In this document: one piece after another, positions 9,194 to 18,154 of the stretch
Position numbering within the stretch: the stretch's first letter is position 1
Layout: the number at the start of each line of letters is the position of its first letter
NCBI GenBank assembly: GCA_947466085.1
Contig: CANIEC010000011.1
Span: forward strand, 1 to 56,209
From: Rhodospirillales bacterium
GTDB taxonomy: Bacteria > Pseudomonadota > Alphaproteobacteria > Reyranellales > Reyranellaceae
Length of the DNA stretch: 56,209 bases
Reading direction: 5' to 3'
The notes under the pieces: model-generated
Database searches by the model: none
Told to the model about the DNA's origin: nothing
The model's input: the letters and a program-made list of their open reading frames with translations, nothing else
Translations under genes and position numbers: made by a program

Positions 9194-10570
9194 ATGACCG
9201 AGTTGCTGGACCAGGGTGCCGCCGCCATCGCCGCCGCCGTGCGGACGGGAAAGACCATGGCCCGCGACGTGGCCGAGATGGCCATCGCCCGCGTCGAGGC
9301 GCGGAACGGGCAACTCACCGCCATCGTCGACTTCGATCCCGCAGAGGCCCGAGCCTCCGCAGACGCCGTCGATGCGAGACGCAAGCAGGGCTTCGATGGC
9401 GCGATCCTCGGCGTCCCCTACACGGTGAAGGACACGACCTGGGTGCAGGGCCGCACCGTCACCAACGGCTCGCTCCTCTACAAGGATTTCAAGCCGCCGC
9501 GCGATGCCGTCGCCGTCGAACGCCTCAAGGCCGCCGGCGGCATCTTCCTCGGCATGACCAACACGCCGGAGATGGCCGCCAAGGGCCACACCGAGAACAA
9601 GGTCTACGGTCCGTCCCGTCATCCGATGAATCCGGCATTGACGCCGGGAGGCTCCTCGGGAGGCGCGGCGGCGGCCCTTGCTGCGGGCTTCACGCCGATC
9701 GCGCTCGGTACCGATGGCGGCGGCTCGGGACGGCGGCCCGCCTCTCACTGTGGCGTCGTTGGTCTCAAGACTTCGGCCGGCGCCATCCCTGCCCCGTTCG
9801 GCTTCGGCGGCGCCTACGGCCCACTCTACGGCGTGACGGCGCCCATGGGCCGCACCGTCGCCGACGCCAAAGTTGCGTTCGAGGTGATGGCCGGACCCGA
9901 CCGGCGCGACCCCCATTCGGTAGCGCTGCTCGACGTGCCGCCGCCCAGTATGCCACGCATCGCGGTGAGCCCACGGCTCGGCCTCGGCGTCCCCGTCGAT
10001 CCCGACGTCATGGCGGCCTTCGATGCCGCCGTGGCAAAGCTGCGCGCCGCCGGCTGGCGCATCGAGGAGGCCGATGTCACCTGGCCCGGTGACACCACCG
10101 AGACCGCGTTCGCAGCCGTGAACAGTTCGGCCTCCGCCCTGCTTTATGGCGAGCAACAAGCCGCCGACAAGGACCTGTTCGGCGACAACATCTCGGGCCT
10201 GATCGAGCGCGGCCGGTCCGTGCCAGGCACTGATGTCGTTGCCGCCTTCCGCTTTGCCGACGCCTGCGCCCGCTCGGTGGCGCAGTTCTTCACCGAGTAC
10301 GACTACCTGCTGACGCCGACGACCGCTTGCGTCTCCTGGCCGGTCGAGCAGGTTTATCCGAAGATCATCGAGAACAAGGAGGTAGGAGCACGCGGCCACG
10401 CCGCCTTCACGCCGCTCTTCAACCTCGCCCTCGCGCCCGCCATCTCGATCCCCTGCGGCACGGGTCGTGACGGGCTGCCCGTCGGCCTGCAGATCGTCGC
10501 GCCAAGGCTGCACGACCGTCCGTTGCTGGCGATGGCACAGCGCGCCGAGACGGCGCTCGGCGCCGGTTAG
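9194..10570 (+). CDS. Amidase (amidase signature family)
   Basis: Ser-cisSer-Lys amide hydrolase, 458 residues, cytoplasmic. The catalytic Lys is in VPYTVKDTTW (about residue 80). The GGSSGGAAAALAAG glycine-serine stretch holds the cis-Ser, and the nucleophile is in DGGGSGRRPAS, all in the usual order. The rest, including TPTTACVSWP near residue 378, matches the glutamyl-tRNA amidotransferase A-like fold. No gatB or gatC lies nearby, so this is a stand-alone amidase of unknown substrate, not the tRNA enzyme. The ATG at 9194 follows GAGGAAAAG and lies only 50 bp from the divergent DUF2161 start, so the two share a promoter region. Confidence 0.9.
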   Translation: MTELLDQGAAAIAAAVRTGKTMARDVAEMAIARVEARNGQLTAIVDFDPAEARASADAVDARRKQGFDGAILGVPYTVKDTTWVQGRTVTNGSLLYKDFKPPRDAVAVERLKAAGGIFLGMTNTPEMAAKGHTENKVYGPSRHPMNPALTPGGSSGGAAAALAAGFTPIALGTDGGGSGRRPASHCGVVGLKTSAGAIPAPFGFGGAYGPLYGVTAPMGRTVADAKVAFEVMAGPDRRDPHSVALLDVPPPSMPRIAVSPRLGLGVPVDPDVMAAFDAAVAKLRAAGWRIEEADVTWPGDTTETAFAAVNSSASALLYGEQQAADKDLFGDNISGLIERGRSVPGTDVVAAFRFADACARSVAQFFTEYDYLLTPTTACVSWPVEQVYPKIIENKEVGARGHAAFTPLFNLALAPAISIPCGTGRDGLPVGLQIVAPRLHDRPLLAMAQRAETALGAG

Positions 10571-10598
10571 CCCGCCAGCAGCGCAGGCCCCCGGAACC

Positions 10599-10859
10599 AT
10601 GCAGCTGACCGAAATCCTCATCGTCGTGGGCGTGGCGTTCGTCGTCGCCATCGCCGTCAGGGTATTTCGCGCGCGCCAGGCAGCGCGCAATCGCGGGCCT
10701 GCCCATATCCACGAGGCGCTGATGAAGCGCGCCGAGCTTCACACCGAGCGCAGTCCATTCCTCAGAAAGGTCGTGAGCGAATTCAAGTCCAATGGGCACG
10801 TCTCCAACCGCCAGGCCGAGGCGGTTGCAAAGGCCCTGAAGCGGCTCGAGGGCAGCTGA
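10599..10859 (+). CDS. Small single-span membrane protein, unknown
   Basis: 86 residues with one N-terminal membrane span (TEILIVVGVAFVVAIAVRVF), then a basic RARQAARNR stop-transfer stretch and a soluble helical tail ending in KALKRLEGS. It follows the amidase stop by 28 bp on the same strand. I do not recognise a family. The composition and topology (short cytoplasmic tail after an N-out span) are those of a real membrane protein and not a shadow frame. The start is placed at the ATG at 10599, since the frame extends back into the amidase gene without a hydrophobic or charged pattern. Confidence 0.65.
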   Translation: MQLTEILIVVGVAFVVAIAVRVFRARQAARNRGPAHIHEALMKRAELHTERSPFLRKVVSEFKSNGHVSNRQAEAVAKALKRLEGS

Positions 10860-10933
10860 GCCGGCGATCCGCATTGAACGCAATCGTCACCTGACCGATA
10901 GTCGCCGCGCATTGGGGAGCGCGGGAAAAAGGC

Positions 10934-11989
10934 ATGACGCAACCGGCGAAGACCACGACGGCCAACCTTCCGGTCTGGAAGAAGGTTCTCTTCAGCCTGA
11001 TCCTCCTGGTGGGCTTCCCCGTCGCCGGCATCCTGGCGATCGAGGGCGTGGGCTACGCGATCATCCACTTCAAGTACGGCGTTCCCGGCAAGACCTACGG
11101 CCTCTGGACCCGCGACGCCGAACTGGGCGCGATCCATTCCCGCAACGGCTACAACTCGAACTCCGAGACCAACAATTACGGTTTCCGCAACAAGGAGGAC
11201 GTCTTCGAGCCGAAGCCCCCCGGCTCGATCCGCGTCATCGCCTACGGGGGCTCGACCACCTTCTGCTACAATTTGGATACCGACCAGGCTTGGCCGATCC
11301 GGCTGCAGGAAGAACTGCGCAAGCATGCCGGACCGAAGTCCCAGGTCATGAACGCCGGCGCCATCGTCTGGTCGATCGGCCAGGAGGTGGCCCGGGCGAA
11401 GCGCGACCTGCCCAAGCTCAAGCCCGATGTGGTCATCATCTATTCGGGCCTGAACGAGGAGGCCAACGCGGGTCATCTCAAGCAGGAGGGGGTGAGCCTC
11501 AAGGACGCGGTCGCCCAGGGCAAGCACGGCCTGTTCGCGACGAACCTCGACCAGTCGCGCTGGCTGAAGCGCAATTCACTGATCGTGCGCTACATCGAAT
11601 ACCTCAATCCCTTCGGGCAGACTCACAGTTCCGAGCCGGTGCCGGAATATCCGATCGTCCCGGAGGTGCGGGAGAACTTCAACCGGACGCTTCGCGAATT
11701 CATTGGGCTGATCCGGCAGAACGGTGCCAAGCCGCTCTATGTCATCATGGGTGGCATCCACGAAATCGGCCAGAACCGGTTGCTTCTGCGCTACTCCCGC
11801 GAGGGTGCCGAGGTGGCTCGCGAGATGGGCGTGCCGGTGATCGATTCGAACGACCTCATCAGGGACTACAAGGGCAACAAGGCCGATCTCTTCGCGCCTA
11901 GCGGGGCCCACTGGTCGGCGCTCGGCGCCGAACTGCTCGCGAAGTTCATCGATGAGCAGGCATTGAAGGCCATGGTCAAGCCGAACTGA
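10934..11989 (+). CDS. Membrane-anchored SGNH/GDSL hydrolase
   Basis: 351 residues with an N-terminal membrane segment (about residues 17-40) and a periplasmic SGNH-type esterase domain. Block I is YGGSTTFCYN with the nucleophile Ser near residue 106. Block III is IIYSGLNEE, where Asn follows Gly. The C-terminal PSGAHWSALGAE carries the catalytic His, with the acid expected just before it, in ADLFAPSGAHW. Members modify acyl groups on polysaccharides, peptidoglycan or small esters. Nothing here names the substrate. A GGAAAAAGG ribosome site precedes the ATG. It stands alone between two plus-strand genes. Confidence 0.82.
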   Translation: MTQPAKTTTANLPVWKKVLFSLILLVGFPVAGILAIEGVGYAIIHFKYGVPGKTYGLWTRDAELGAIHSRNGYNSNSETNNYGFRNKEDVFEPKPPGSIRVIAYGGSTTFCYNLDTDQAWPIRLQEELRKHAGPKSQVMNAGAIVWSIGQEVARAKRDLPKLKPDVVIIYSGLNEEANAGHLKQEGVSLKDAVAQGKHGLFATNLDQSRWLKRNSLIVRYIEYLNPFGQTHSSEPVPEYPIVPEVRENFNRTLREFIGLIRQNGAKPLYVIMGGIHEIGQNRLLLRYSREGAEVAREMGVPVIDSNDLIRDYKGNKADLFAPSGAHWSALGAELLAKFIDEQALKAMVKPN

Positions 11990-12058
11990 GCGCGAGCAGA
12001 GTGCGAACGGGCCCTTATCCGATGGCCGTTGCCGCCGCGTGTGGATTAGTGTGGTGAC

Positions 12059-13276
12059 GTGTCTTCCCGGAAAAACAAAATCGGCGCCGCTGCCGCCCGG
12101 CGCATGGCGCTGGCGGCGCAGGGCTTCGGCATTCCGCGTTCCGACGGAGTCGCAAACCTCGGTCATGTGAAGCGTGCTATCGACCGGTTGGGTCTGCTGC
12201 AGATCGATTCGGTCAACGTTCTGGCGCGCGCCCACTACCTCCCGCTGTTCTCGCGGCTCGGCAACTACGACAGCAAGCATCTCGACGGGCTGGCCTGGGG
12301 CCGCAGGAGCCGCCGCGGACTCTTCGAGTTCTGGGCACATGAGGCCTCGCTGCTGCCGCTCGCCTCCCAGCCGCTGCTGCGCTGGCGCATGGCGCGCGCC
12401 GCCGCCGGCACCAGCAAGGGCACGTTGCAGGAGTTCCGTCGCGAAAAGGCGGCCTATATCGAGGAGATTCGCCGCGAGGTCGAGGATCGCGGGCCCATCG
12501 CCGCGTCCGAGCTCGCCGACGGCGGCCCGAAGCGTGGGCCCTGGTGGGGCTGGAACGACGGCAAACTCGCGCTCGAATGGCTGTTCTTCGCCGGCATCGT
12601 CACGACGGCCACGCGACGCGGCTCGTTCGAGCGGGTCTACGATCTCACCGAGCGCGTTCTGCCGGCACACATCCAGGCTTTGCCGACACCGTCGCCCGAA
12701 GAGGCGCAACGCGAGCTGCTGCGTCTCTCCGCCCGAGCCCTCGGCATCGCCACGGAATTCGACCTGCGCGACTACTATCGCCTGCCAGTCGCAGACACCA
12801 AGGCGCGCCTCGCCGAACTCGTCGAAGCCGGCGATCTGATCCCGGTCGAGGTCGAGGGCTGGGATCGACCTGCCTATCTCGATCCCGCGGCCCGTCAACC
12901 GCGCCGGATCGAAGCGCGTGCCCTGCTGGCGCCCTTCGATCCGCTGATCTGGGAACGCGATCGCACGGAGCGGATCTTCGGGTTCTTCTATCGCATCGAA
13001 ATCTACACGCCGGTCGCCAGGCGCAAGCATGGATACTACGTCCTGCCGTTCCTCCTGGGAGACCGGCTGGTCGGCCGCATCGACCTGAAGTCGGACCGGC
13101 CGAACTCGAAGCTGCTCGTGCCGGCCGCGCATCTCGAACCCGGCATCGAGGCAGGCGACGTGGCCGCCCCGATGTACGAGGAGCTTCGCCTGATGGCCGA
13201 CTGGCTGGGCCTCGAGGGCCTCGCCCTGCCGCAGGGCGGAGCTTTGGGGCGCGAATGGAGTAGGATGGGCAAGTGA
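12059..13276 (+). CDS. YcaQ/AlkX-family DNA glycosylase (HTH_42 fold)
   Basis: 405-residue member of the HTH_42 winged-helix family to which AlkZ and E. coli YcaQ belong. These remove bulky alkylated bases and unhook interstrand crosslinks. The catalytic QxD motif is seen in GLLQIDSVNVLARAHYLPLF (about residues 46-65), as in the YcaQ branch, not the QxQ of AlkZ. Further marks are GLFEFWAHEASLLP and, late, ALLAPFDPLIWERDRTERIFGF. The GTG at 12059 is used because no ATG lies near the conserved N-terminus. The next gene starts 25 bp downstream. Confidence 0.85.
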   Translation: MSSRKNKIGAAAARRMALAAQGFGIPRSDGVANLGHVKRAIDRLGLLQIDSVNVLARAHYLPLFSRLGNYDSKHLDGLAWGRRSRRGLFEFWAHEASLLPLASQPLLRWRMARAAAGTSKGTLQEFRREKAAYIEEIRREVEDRGPIAASELADGGPKRGPWWGWNDGKLALEWLFFAGIVTTATRRGSFERVYDLTERVLPAHIQALPTPSPEEAQRELLRLSARALGIATEFDLRDYYRLPVADTKARLAELVEAGDLIPVEVEGWDRPAYLDPAARQPRRIEARALLAPFDPLIWERDRTERIFGFFYRIEIYTPVARRKHGYYVLPFLLGDRLVGRIDLKSDRPNSKLLVPAAHLEPGIEAGDVAAPMYEELRLMADWLGLEGLALPQGGALGREWSRMGK

Positions 13277-13301
13277 TGTGCGTTGGAAGGAAGAAGCGAG
13301 C

Positions 13302-14429
13302 ATGAACGATCTGGTTCTCAAGGGTGGCCGCCTGGTCGATCCTTCTCAGGGCATCGACCGCGTGACCGACATCGCCTTCGCTGGCGGCAAGGTCTCCGCC
13401 ATCGGCGATGGCCTGTCGGGCGCGGACACGCGCGACGTCACCGGCAAGATCGTCTCGCCGGGCCTCATCGACCTGCACACGCACGTCTACTGGGGTGGCA
13501 CGTCGCTGGGCGTCGAGGCCGAGCTGCTCGCACGCTCGGGCGGCGTCACGACCTTCGTCGATGCCGGCAGCGCCGGGCCCGGCAACTTCCACGGCTTCCG
13601 CAAGCACGTGATCGAGCCGTCACCGGTCCGCATCCTGCCGTACCTCAACGTCTCCTTCCCCGGCATCTTCGCCTTCTCGAAGGCGGTGATGGTGGGCGAA
13701 AGCGCAGACATGCGGCTCCTCGATCCGCGCGAGGCGGTGCGGGTGGCGCGCGAGCACAAGGACCTGGTGCTGGGCGTGAAGGTGCGCGTCGGCAAGTCGG
13801 CGAGCGGCGATTCGGGCATCATGCCGCTCGACATTGCGCTCGACGTCGCCGAGGAGATCGGCCTGCCGATGATGGCGCATCTCGATTCGCCGCCGCCGTC
13901 GCGGCACGAGGTGGTGAGCCGCCTGCGTCCGGGCGACATCCTCACCCATTGCTTCCGCCCCTTCCCCAATGCGCCGGTCCAGCCGGATGGCAAGGTGCGC
14001 GACGAAATCCTGGCGGCGCGCGCCCGTGGCGTAATCTTCGACATCGGCCATGGCGGCGGGTCGTTCGGTTTCGGCACCACCCGCAAGATGCTGGCCGCCG
14101 GCTTCCTGCCCGACGTCATTTCCTCGGATGTGCATGCGATCTCGATCGAGGGGCCCGCCTTCGATCTCCTCACCACCATGTCGAAGTTCCTCTGCCTCGG
14201 CCTCGACCTCGCCACGGTCATCAAGCTCGCGACGGTGAACGCGGCCGCCGCCATCAAGCGTCCCGACCTGGGCACGCTCAAGGTCGGCAGCGTCGGCGAG
14301 GCCACGGTGATCGACCAGGCGAGCGGCAGGTTCGACTATGCCGATTCGATCGGCGAGACGCTGATCGGCGACAGGCGACTCCTGTCGGCGGGCGTGGTGC
14401 TCGCGGGCCGCTGGTGGCATCCGCTGTAG
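13302..14429 (+). CDS. Amidohydrolase/deacetylase-type metallohydrolase (dihydroorotase-like)
   Basis: 375-residue metal-dependent hydrolase of the amidohydrolase superfamily. The opening KGGRLVDPSQG and GLIDLHTHVYWG hold the HxH metal ligands (near residue 60). LGVKVRVG provides a Lys in the position that is often carboxylated. MMAHLDSPP and LTHCFRPF supply two more His, and ISSDVHAIS the final Asp and His. The ATG at 13302 follows GGAAGGAAGAAG; frames open further upstream lack a site. The family contains N-acyl amino acid deacetylases and dihydroorotase-like enzymes, and the substrate here is not clear. It may form an operon with the YcaQ-type gene and the small gene that follows. Confidence 0.85.
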   Translation: MNDLVLKGGRLVDPSQGIDRVTDIAFAGGKVSAIGDGLSGADTRDVTGKIVSPGLIDLHTHVYWGGTSLGVEAELLARSGGVTTFVDAGSAGPGNFHGFRKHVIEPSPVRILPYLNVSFPGIFAFSKAVMVGESADMRLLDPREAVRVAREHKDLVLGVKVRVGKSASGDSGIMPLDIALDVAEEIGLPMMAHLDSPPPSRHEVVSRLRPGDILTHCFRPFPNAPVQPDGKVRDEILAARARGVIFDIGHGGGSFGFGTTRKMLAAGFLPDVISSDVHAISIEGPAFDLLTTMSKFLCLGLDLATVIKLATVNAAAAIKRPDLGTLKVGSVGEATVIDQASGRFDYADSIGETLIGDRRLLSAGVVLAGRWWHPL

Positions 14430-14437
14430 GACGGGCG

Positions 14438-14665
14438 ATGCCTGCCGACGATCCCGCCTCTCCGGCCTGCCTCGCCCATGAAGCAGACGACGGATACATG
14501 GGCTTTGCGACGCGCGAGGAGATCGTCCGATTCCTGGCGGATTTGGACACTGCCTCGGGCAGCCAGCGCGCCGATTTGCTGCGCAGGATGCTGCCGAGAA
14601 TTCGGGATGACCTGCTCCATGCGGAATTGAGCACCCGCCTGGCGGCAATCATAGACCCTGTTTAA
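14438..14665 (+). CDS. Small acidic protein, unknown
   Basis: 75 residues starting at the ATG 8 bp after the amidohydrolase stop. Acidic N-terminus, then helix-forming stretches (TREEIVRFLADLDTASG and RADLLRRMLPRIRDDLLHAE) with amphipathic spacing. No membrane span or signal peptide. I do not recognise the family. Reality is supported by the tight spacing, by sensible amphipathic composition, and by a strong terminator about 140 bp downstream on the same strand. It could be a small regulatory or adaptor protein, but that is a guess. Confidence 0.55.
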   Translation: MPADDPASPACLAHEADDGYMGFATREEIVRFLADLDTASGSQRADLLRRMLPRIRDDLLHAELSTRLAAIIDPV

Positions 14666-14801
14666 GGGACTTAGGGATTTCCAATGTTTCGGCGGCGAAC
14701 GGCAACCTTCCTGCGGCAAGTGCCGTTTGTCAGCCAGGTTGGATAATTGGCGCTGCCTCTGCCCCCCGCTCAGCAGCGCCTCTCTCCCGTTCCGGCCTGA
14801 T

Positions 14802-14837
14802 AGCCCGCTCCCGACCCACCTCGGGGGCGGGCTTTCT
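14802..14837 (+). terminator. Intrinsic terminator after the amidohydrolase operon
   Basis: A 13-bp stem (14802-14814 with 14820/21-14833, one G-U pair, GC-rich) closes a loop of about six bases and is followed by TTTCT on the plus strand. It lies between convergent genes (14438-14665 plus, egtD minus). The minus-strand side has no U tract, so it mainly serves the plus-strand transcript. Confidence 0.75.
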
Positions 14838-14847
14838 CGCGTCGGGC

Positions 14848-15807
14848 CTATCTCAGGAACGCAACCGAGAACAGGCGGTCCGGATCGGTCCACGTGCGGG
14901 CGATCGAGAATCCGCCGCGCCGTGCCAGCTCCGCGATGTCCGCCTCGTCATACTTGTAGGAATACTCTGTGTGGACCCGTTCGCCTTCCACAAAGGTGAA
15001 ACGGCGGCCGGCGACCGTGACTGTCTGGTCGCGGAGACTGCGGAAGTAGATTTCGATGCGACCCGCCGCCTCGTTGTAGAACGCCTCGTGGGCGAAGGCC
15101 GAGAGATCGAGGTTGGCCTCCAGCTCGCGGTTCATGCGTCGCAGAAGGTTCAACGTGAATTGCGCGGTCACGCCTGCGGCGTCGTTGTAGGCGTCGTGCA
15201 GGCGCTGTGGATCCTTCTTGAGATCGACTCCCAGGATCAAGGCGCCGTCGCTGCGCAGCAGCCGGCGCGCGCGGCGCAGGAACAGCACCGCCTCTTCCGG
15301 GGTCAGGTTGCCGATCGTGGACCCGGGAAAGAAGCCGATGCGACGCGCGCCGTTGATCTCAAGGGGCAGCGCGTCGAGTGCCATGTAGTCGGCAGACACC
15401 GGCTCGACGCGCAGCCACGGATAGTCTTCGCGCAGGCGCCGGGACGTCAGGTCGAGGTGCTGACGCGAGATGTCGATCGGAACATAGGCGTGAAGATCCG
15501 GCATCGCGTCGAGTAGGAGCCGCGTCTTCACGCTGGATCCGCTGCCATACTCGACCAGCGCACATCCCGGCCCGGCGAGGCGCGCGATGTCGCCTGCGCA
15601 CGCCCGCAGTATCTGCGTCTCGGTCCGCGTCGGATAGTATTCGGGCTGCTCGCAGATCGCGTCGAACAGTGCCGAGCCTCGGGCGTCGTAGAGGAACTTC
15701 GCCGGGATTGCGCGTGGCTCGCTGCCAAGGCCCGCGAGGACGGCCTGACGGAAGTCTTCACGATCGGCGACCTCACCGTCTTGGATCGCCAGGAGCGGCA
15801 CGTTCAT
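14848..15807 (-). CDS. egtD: L-histidine N-alpha-methyltransferase (ergothioneine synthesis)
   Basis: Trimethylates histidine to hercynine with S-adenosylmethionine, the first step of ergothioneine synthesis. The protein shows the EgtD order: ALFDAICEQPEYYPTRTE, then the SAM-binding LVEYGSGSSVKTRLLLDAM, then FFPGSTIGNLTPEEA and LILGVDLKKD. 319 residues is the usual length. Its ATG overlaps the egtB stop (15804-15807) and follows GGAGG, so the two are translated as a unit with egtB first. No egtC or egtE lies nearby. A cysteine desulfurase elsewhere and a different amidohydrolase may complete the route, which is typical outside actinobacteria. Confidence 0.95.
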   Translation of the reverse strand: MNVPLLAIQDGEVADREDFRQAVLAGLGSEPRAIPAKFLYDARGSALFDAICEQPEYYPTRTETQILRACAGDIARLAGPGCALVEYGSGSSVKTRLLLDAMPDLHAYVPIDISRQHLDLTSRRLREDYPWLRVEPVSADYMALDALPLEINGARRIGFFPGSTIGNLTPEEAVLFLRRARRLLRSDGALILGVDLKKDPQRLHDAYNDAAGVTAQFTLNLLRRMNRELEANLDLSAFAHEAFYNEAAGRIEIYFRSLRDQTVTVAGRRFTFVEGERVHTEYSYKYDEADIAELARRGGFSIARTWTDPDRLFSVAFLR

Positions 15808-16988
15808 CGAAGATCCTCCGCGAGACGAATTCCACCGAACATCCAGCGCGCGTCAGGCGGAAAGAAATTGCGATAGGTCGGACGCACATGACCGGGAGGC
15901 GTCGCCGCGCATCCACCGCGCAGCACCATCTGACTGGCCATGAACTTGCCGTTGTATTCGCCGATGGCCCCGGCAGGTTCGCGGTAGCCGGGGTAGGCGA
16001 CGTAGGGACTCGCCGTCCATTCCCAGACCTCGCCGGTGCCCTGAACGGCGCCCGCCGCGATCTCCCACTCGGCTTCGCGCGGCAGCCGCCTGCCCGACCA
16101 TTTGGCGAAGGCGGCGGCCTCGAAGGCGCTGACATGGCAGACCGGCCGGGACGGAGCGACCGGTTCGAGGCCCGACAGGGTGAAGACATTCCAGGCGCCG
16201 TCCCTGTTCTCCCAGTAGAGAGGCGCCTGCCAGCCGCGCTGATTTACGCAGTCCCAGCCGGCGGACAGCCAGAGTTCCGGCCGGCGATAGCCGCCATCCT
16301 CGATGAACTCCAGGTACTCGCCGCAATTGACCGGGCGCGTCGCCAGCGCGAACGCGTCGAGCCATGAGCGGTGGCGGGGTCCCTCGTTGTCGAACGCAAA
16401 GCCCCGCCCGTCGTGTCCCGTCTCGACCAGGCCACCTTCGAACTCTCGCCAGCCCATCGCTTGCAATGCCTGCACGCCGCCGCCTCGCACGGCGCGGTAG
16501 GCCGGCCGCAGAGGGTTCATGGAAAGCGCGTGCTTGATGTCCATCAGGATCAGCTCCTGATGCTGCTGCTCATGATGGAGGCCCAACTGCACGAGATCGT
16601 GTGCGGCATGGTCGTCCTTCAGAAACGCCAGCATCGCCGTCGTCACGTGATGCCGGTAGGCCAGGATCTCTTCGACCCCGGGCCGTGTGATCAGGCCGCG
16701 CTGGGGCCGCGGATGTCGGGGACCCACCGCCTCGTAATAGGAATTGAAGAGATACTCGTAAGCCGGGTCGAACGCCCTATAGCCGCCGGCGCGGGGCCGC
16801 AGCACGAAGGTCTCGAAGAACCACGTCGTGTGAGCGAGATGCCATTTCGTGGGACTGGCATCCGGCATCGACTGCACGGTCTGATCTTCTGCAGACAGCG
16901 GAGCCGCGAGCGCCTCGGTAAGGGAACGGACAGTCCTGAAGGACTGGAGATCGTGCGGCTGCACGACAAGCGTCGACGAATTCGGCAC
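15804..16988 (-). CDS. egtB: Ergothioneine sulfoxide synthase EgtB
   Basis: Non-haem iron enzyme that joins hercynine to a thiol (gamma-glutamylcysteine or cysteine) with oxygen. The N-terminal DinB-like domain gives the three-His iron site: WHLAHTTWFFE (about residue 50) and HHEQQHQEL (about residue 140). The C-terminal formylglycine-generating-enzyme-like domain shows GEVWEWTASPY, GEYNGKFM and RPTYRNFFPPDARW. At 394 residues it is shorter than most relatives. The stretch between EWEIAAG and GEVWEWT lacks about 25-30 residues that I expect there. Starts at GTG with GGAGG upstream; the first gene of the egtBD operon. Confidence 0.93.
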   Translation of the reverse strand: MPNSSTLVVQPHDLQSFRTVRSLTEALAAPLSAEDQTVQSMPDASPTKWHLAHTTWFFETFVLRPRAGGYRAFDPAYEYLFNSYYEAVGPRHPRPQRGLITRPGVEEILAYRHHVTTAMLAFLKDDHAAHDLVQLGLHHEQQHQELILMDIKHALSMNPLRPAYRAVRGGGVQALQAMGWREFEGGLVETGHDGRGFAFDNEGPRHRSWLDAFALATRPVNCGEYLEFIEDGGYRRPELWLSAGWDCVNQRGWQAPLYWENRDGAWNVFTLSGLEPVAPSRPVCHVSAFEAAAFAKWSGRRLPREAEWEIAAGAVQGTGEVWEWTASPYVAYPGYREPAGAIGEYNGKFMASQMVLRGGCAATPPGHVRPTYRNFFPPDARWMFGGIRLAEDLR

Positions 16989-17005
16989 GGAACCTCCGGG
17001 AGCCT

Positions 17006-17031
17006 AACGTGGGGGCGCGCAGGTCGGTTGC
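17006..17031 (-). promoter_or_regulatory. Candidate stress-sigma promoter before egtB (GCAACC-N16-CGTT)
   Basis: Reading the minus strand, GCAACC at 17031-17026, then 16 bases, then CGTT at 17009-17006. This differs by one base in the -35 from the EcfG-type consensus GGAACC. The same arrangement precedes csbD and the small gene at 21943. The site lies 17 bases before the egtB start, which leaves a short leader. Assignment is by pattern only. Confidence 0.4.
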
Positions 17032-17088
17032 AAGAGCGTTACCCGACGATCACCCTGCAGCGTCCGCTCGTGGACATGAGGGAAGCAA

Positions 17089-17991
17089 GTGCCGATTTGC
17101 GAGATCGACCCGTGGCGCGCTCAATATTTCGAGACGGTGGAATGCCCCGCGGACGTGTTCATACCGACTGAGGATTCGGATGCGTGGTTGTGGAATCCGG
17201 AGCATCGCTGGGTCTACGACAAACTGGCCGTGGCCACCCGGCAGGGCCTCGAGGCGGCGCCGCACGGCGTGGCGCCCAAGACCTATCCGGTCTTTTCCAA
17301 GCCGATCTACAACCTCAAGGGCATGGGTGTCGGAAGCCGAGCGCTGCGTTCGCCGGCAGACTACGAAGCGGCCTATCGACCGGGGCACATGTGGATGCCT
17401 CTTCTCCAGGGCGACCATGTGAGCAGTGATGCCGCCCTGGTCGATGGCGTGCCCTGCTGGTGGCGCCATGCGCGGGGGGTCCCTGCCGAAGATGGTACCT
17501 TCGACTACTGGGAGGTCGATGCCCGGTCGGAGCCCGCCATCGAAGCGTGGGCCGGCGACTGGTGCCGGCGCCATTTCGGCGGCTACACCGGCATGGTGAA
17601 CCTCGAGACCATCGGCGGCCGCATCATCGAGGTGCATCTGCGGTTCGCCGACCAATGGCCGGATCTCTACGGCAAGGGATGGGTGGAAGCGCTGGTGCGG
17701 CTCTATGCCCGGCGCGAGTGGCTTTATGAGGACGTCGACCGGCGCACCGGCTACAGCGTGGTCCTGTTCATGCCGCACGGCCGTCGGTACCGCCCTCCGC
17801 CACAAGCCCTCCTCCAGCGCATCCGGCGCCTCCACAACGTGTCGAGCGTGCAGATCACGTTCCACGAAGCCATGGCGCCGGAAAAGCACGCCATGCCACC
17901 CGGTGGGTTCCGGGTGGCGATCGTGAACTGCTGGGAGCGCGCCGCCGGGAACGAGGCCCGGGCCCTGCTCCGCGATCATTTCAGCGCCTAG
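17089..17991 (+). CDS. Conserved protein, possibly ATP-grasp-like
   Basis: 300-residue soluble protein that I cannot name with certainty. GHMWMPLLQGDHVSSDAALV, then WWRHARGVP and FDYWEV, look like the middle of an ATP-grasp fold. MVNLETIGGRIIEVHLRF (about residues 181-198) resembles the metal-binding strand pair of that fold, with Glu and Arg in the expected places. The N-terminal third (FIPTEDSDAWLW, PVFSKPIYNLKGMG) has the feel of a substrate-binding domain. GTG start at 17089 with GAGGGAAG upstream, divergent from egtB and sharing its 100-bp control region. No operon partner is seen. The function is open. Confidence 0.65.
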   Translation: MPICEIDPWRAQYFETVECPADVFIPTEDSDAWLWNPEHRWVYDKLAVATRQGLEAAPHGVAPKTYPVFSKPIYNLKGMGVGSRALRSPADYEAAYRPGHMWMPLLQGDHVSSDAALVDGVPCWWRHARGVPAEDGTFDYWEVDARSEPAIEAWAGDWCRRHFGGYTGMVNLETIGGRIIEVHLRFADQWPDLYGKGWVEALVRLYARREWLYEDVDRRTGYSVVLFMPHGRRYRPPPQALLQRIRRLHNVSSVQITFHEAMAPEKHAMPPGGFRVAIVNCWERAAGNEARALLRDHFSA

Positions 17992-18020
17992 CAGGCCGCT
18001 CAAGAGGTCGGGGTCACGGC

Positions 18021-18154
18021 GAATAAACGAAACATACGAAATAAACGAAACAAATGAAGTAAATGTCGCACCTCCCAGAATCCCGTGCCGTGGTGACCGT
18101 CTGCGTAGCAATGTTGCTCGCGGGTACTTCTGATAGGCCTATTTCAACAGCCTG
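18021..18154. repeat. Dispersed repeat, copy A (AAACGAAATA-type iterations plus conserved tail)
   Basis: AT-rich iterations (AATAAACGAAAC, ACGAAATAAACGAAAC) run into a conserved tail containing ATGTCGCACC, CCGTGGTGACCGTC and GTACTTC. A diverged copy in the opposite orientation lies at 40247-40376. This copy fills the space between convergent genes and ends directly at the stop codon of the minus-strand gene at 18155. The base composition is unlike the GC-rich surroundings. Confidence 0.7.

Noticed and set aside
18021..18075. Iterated AAACGAAATA tract taken as a possible CRISPR array
   Set aside because: The units are about ten bases without regular unique spacers, and there is no cas gene in the window.
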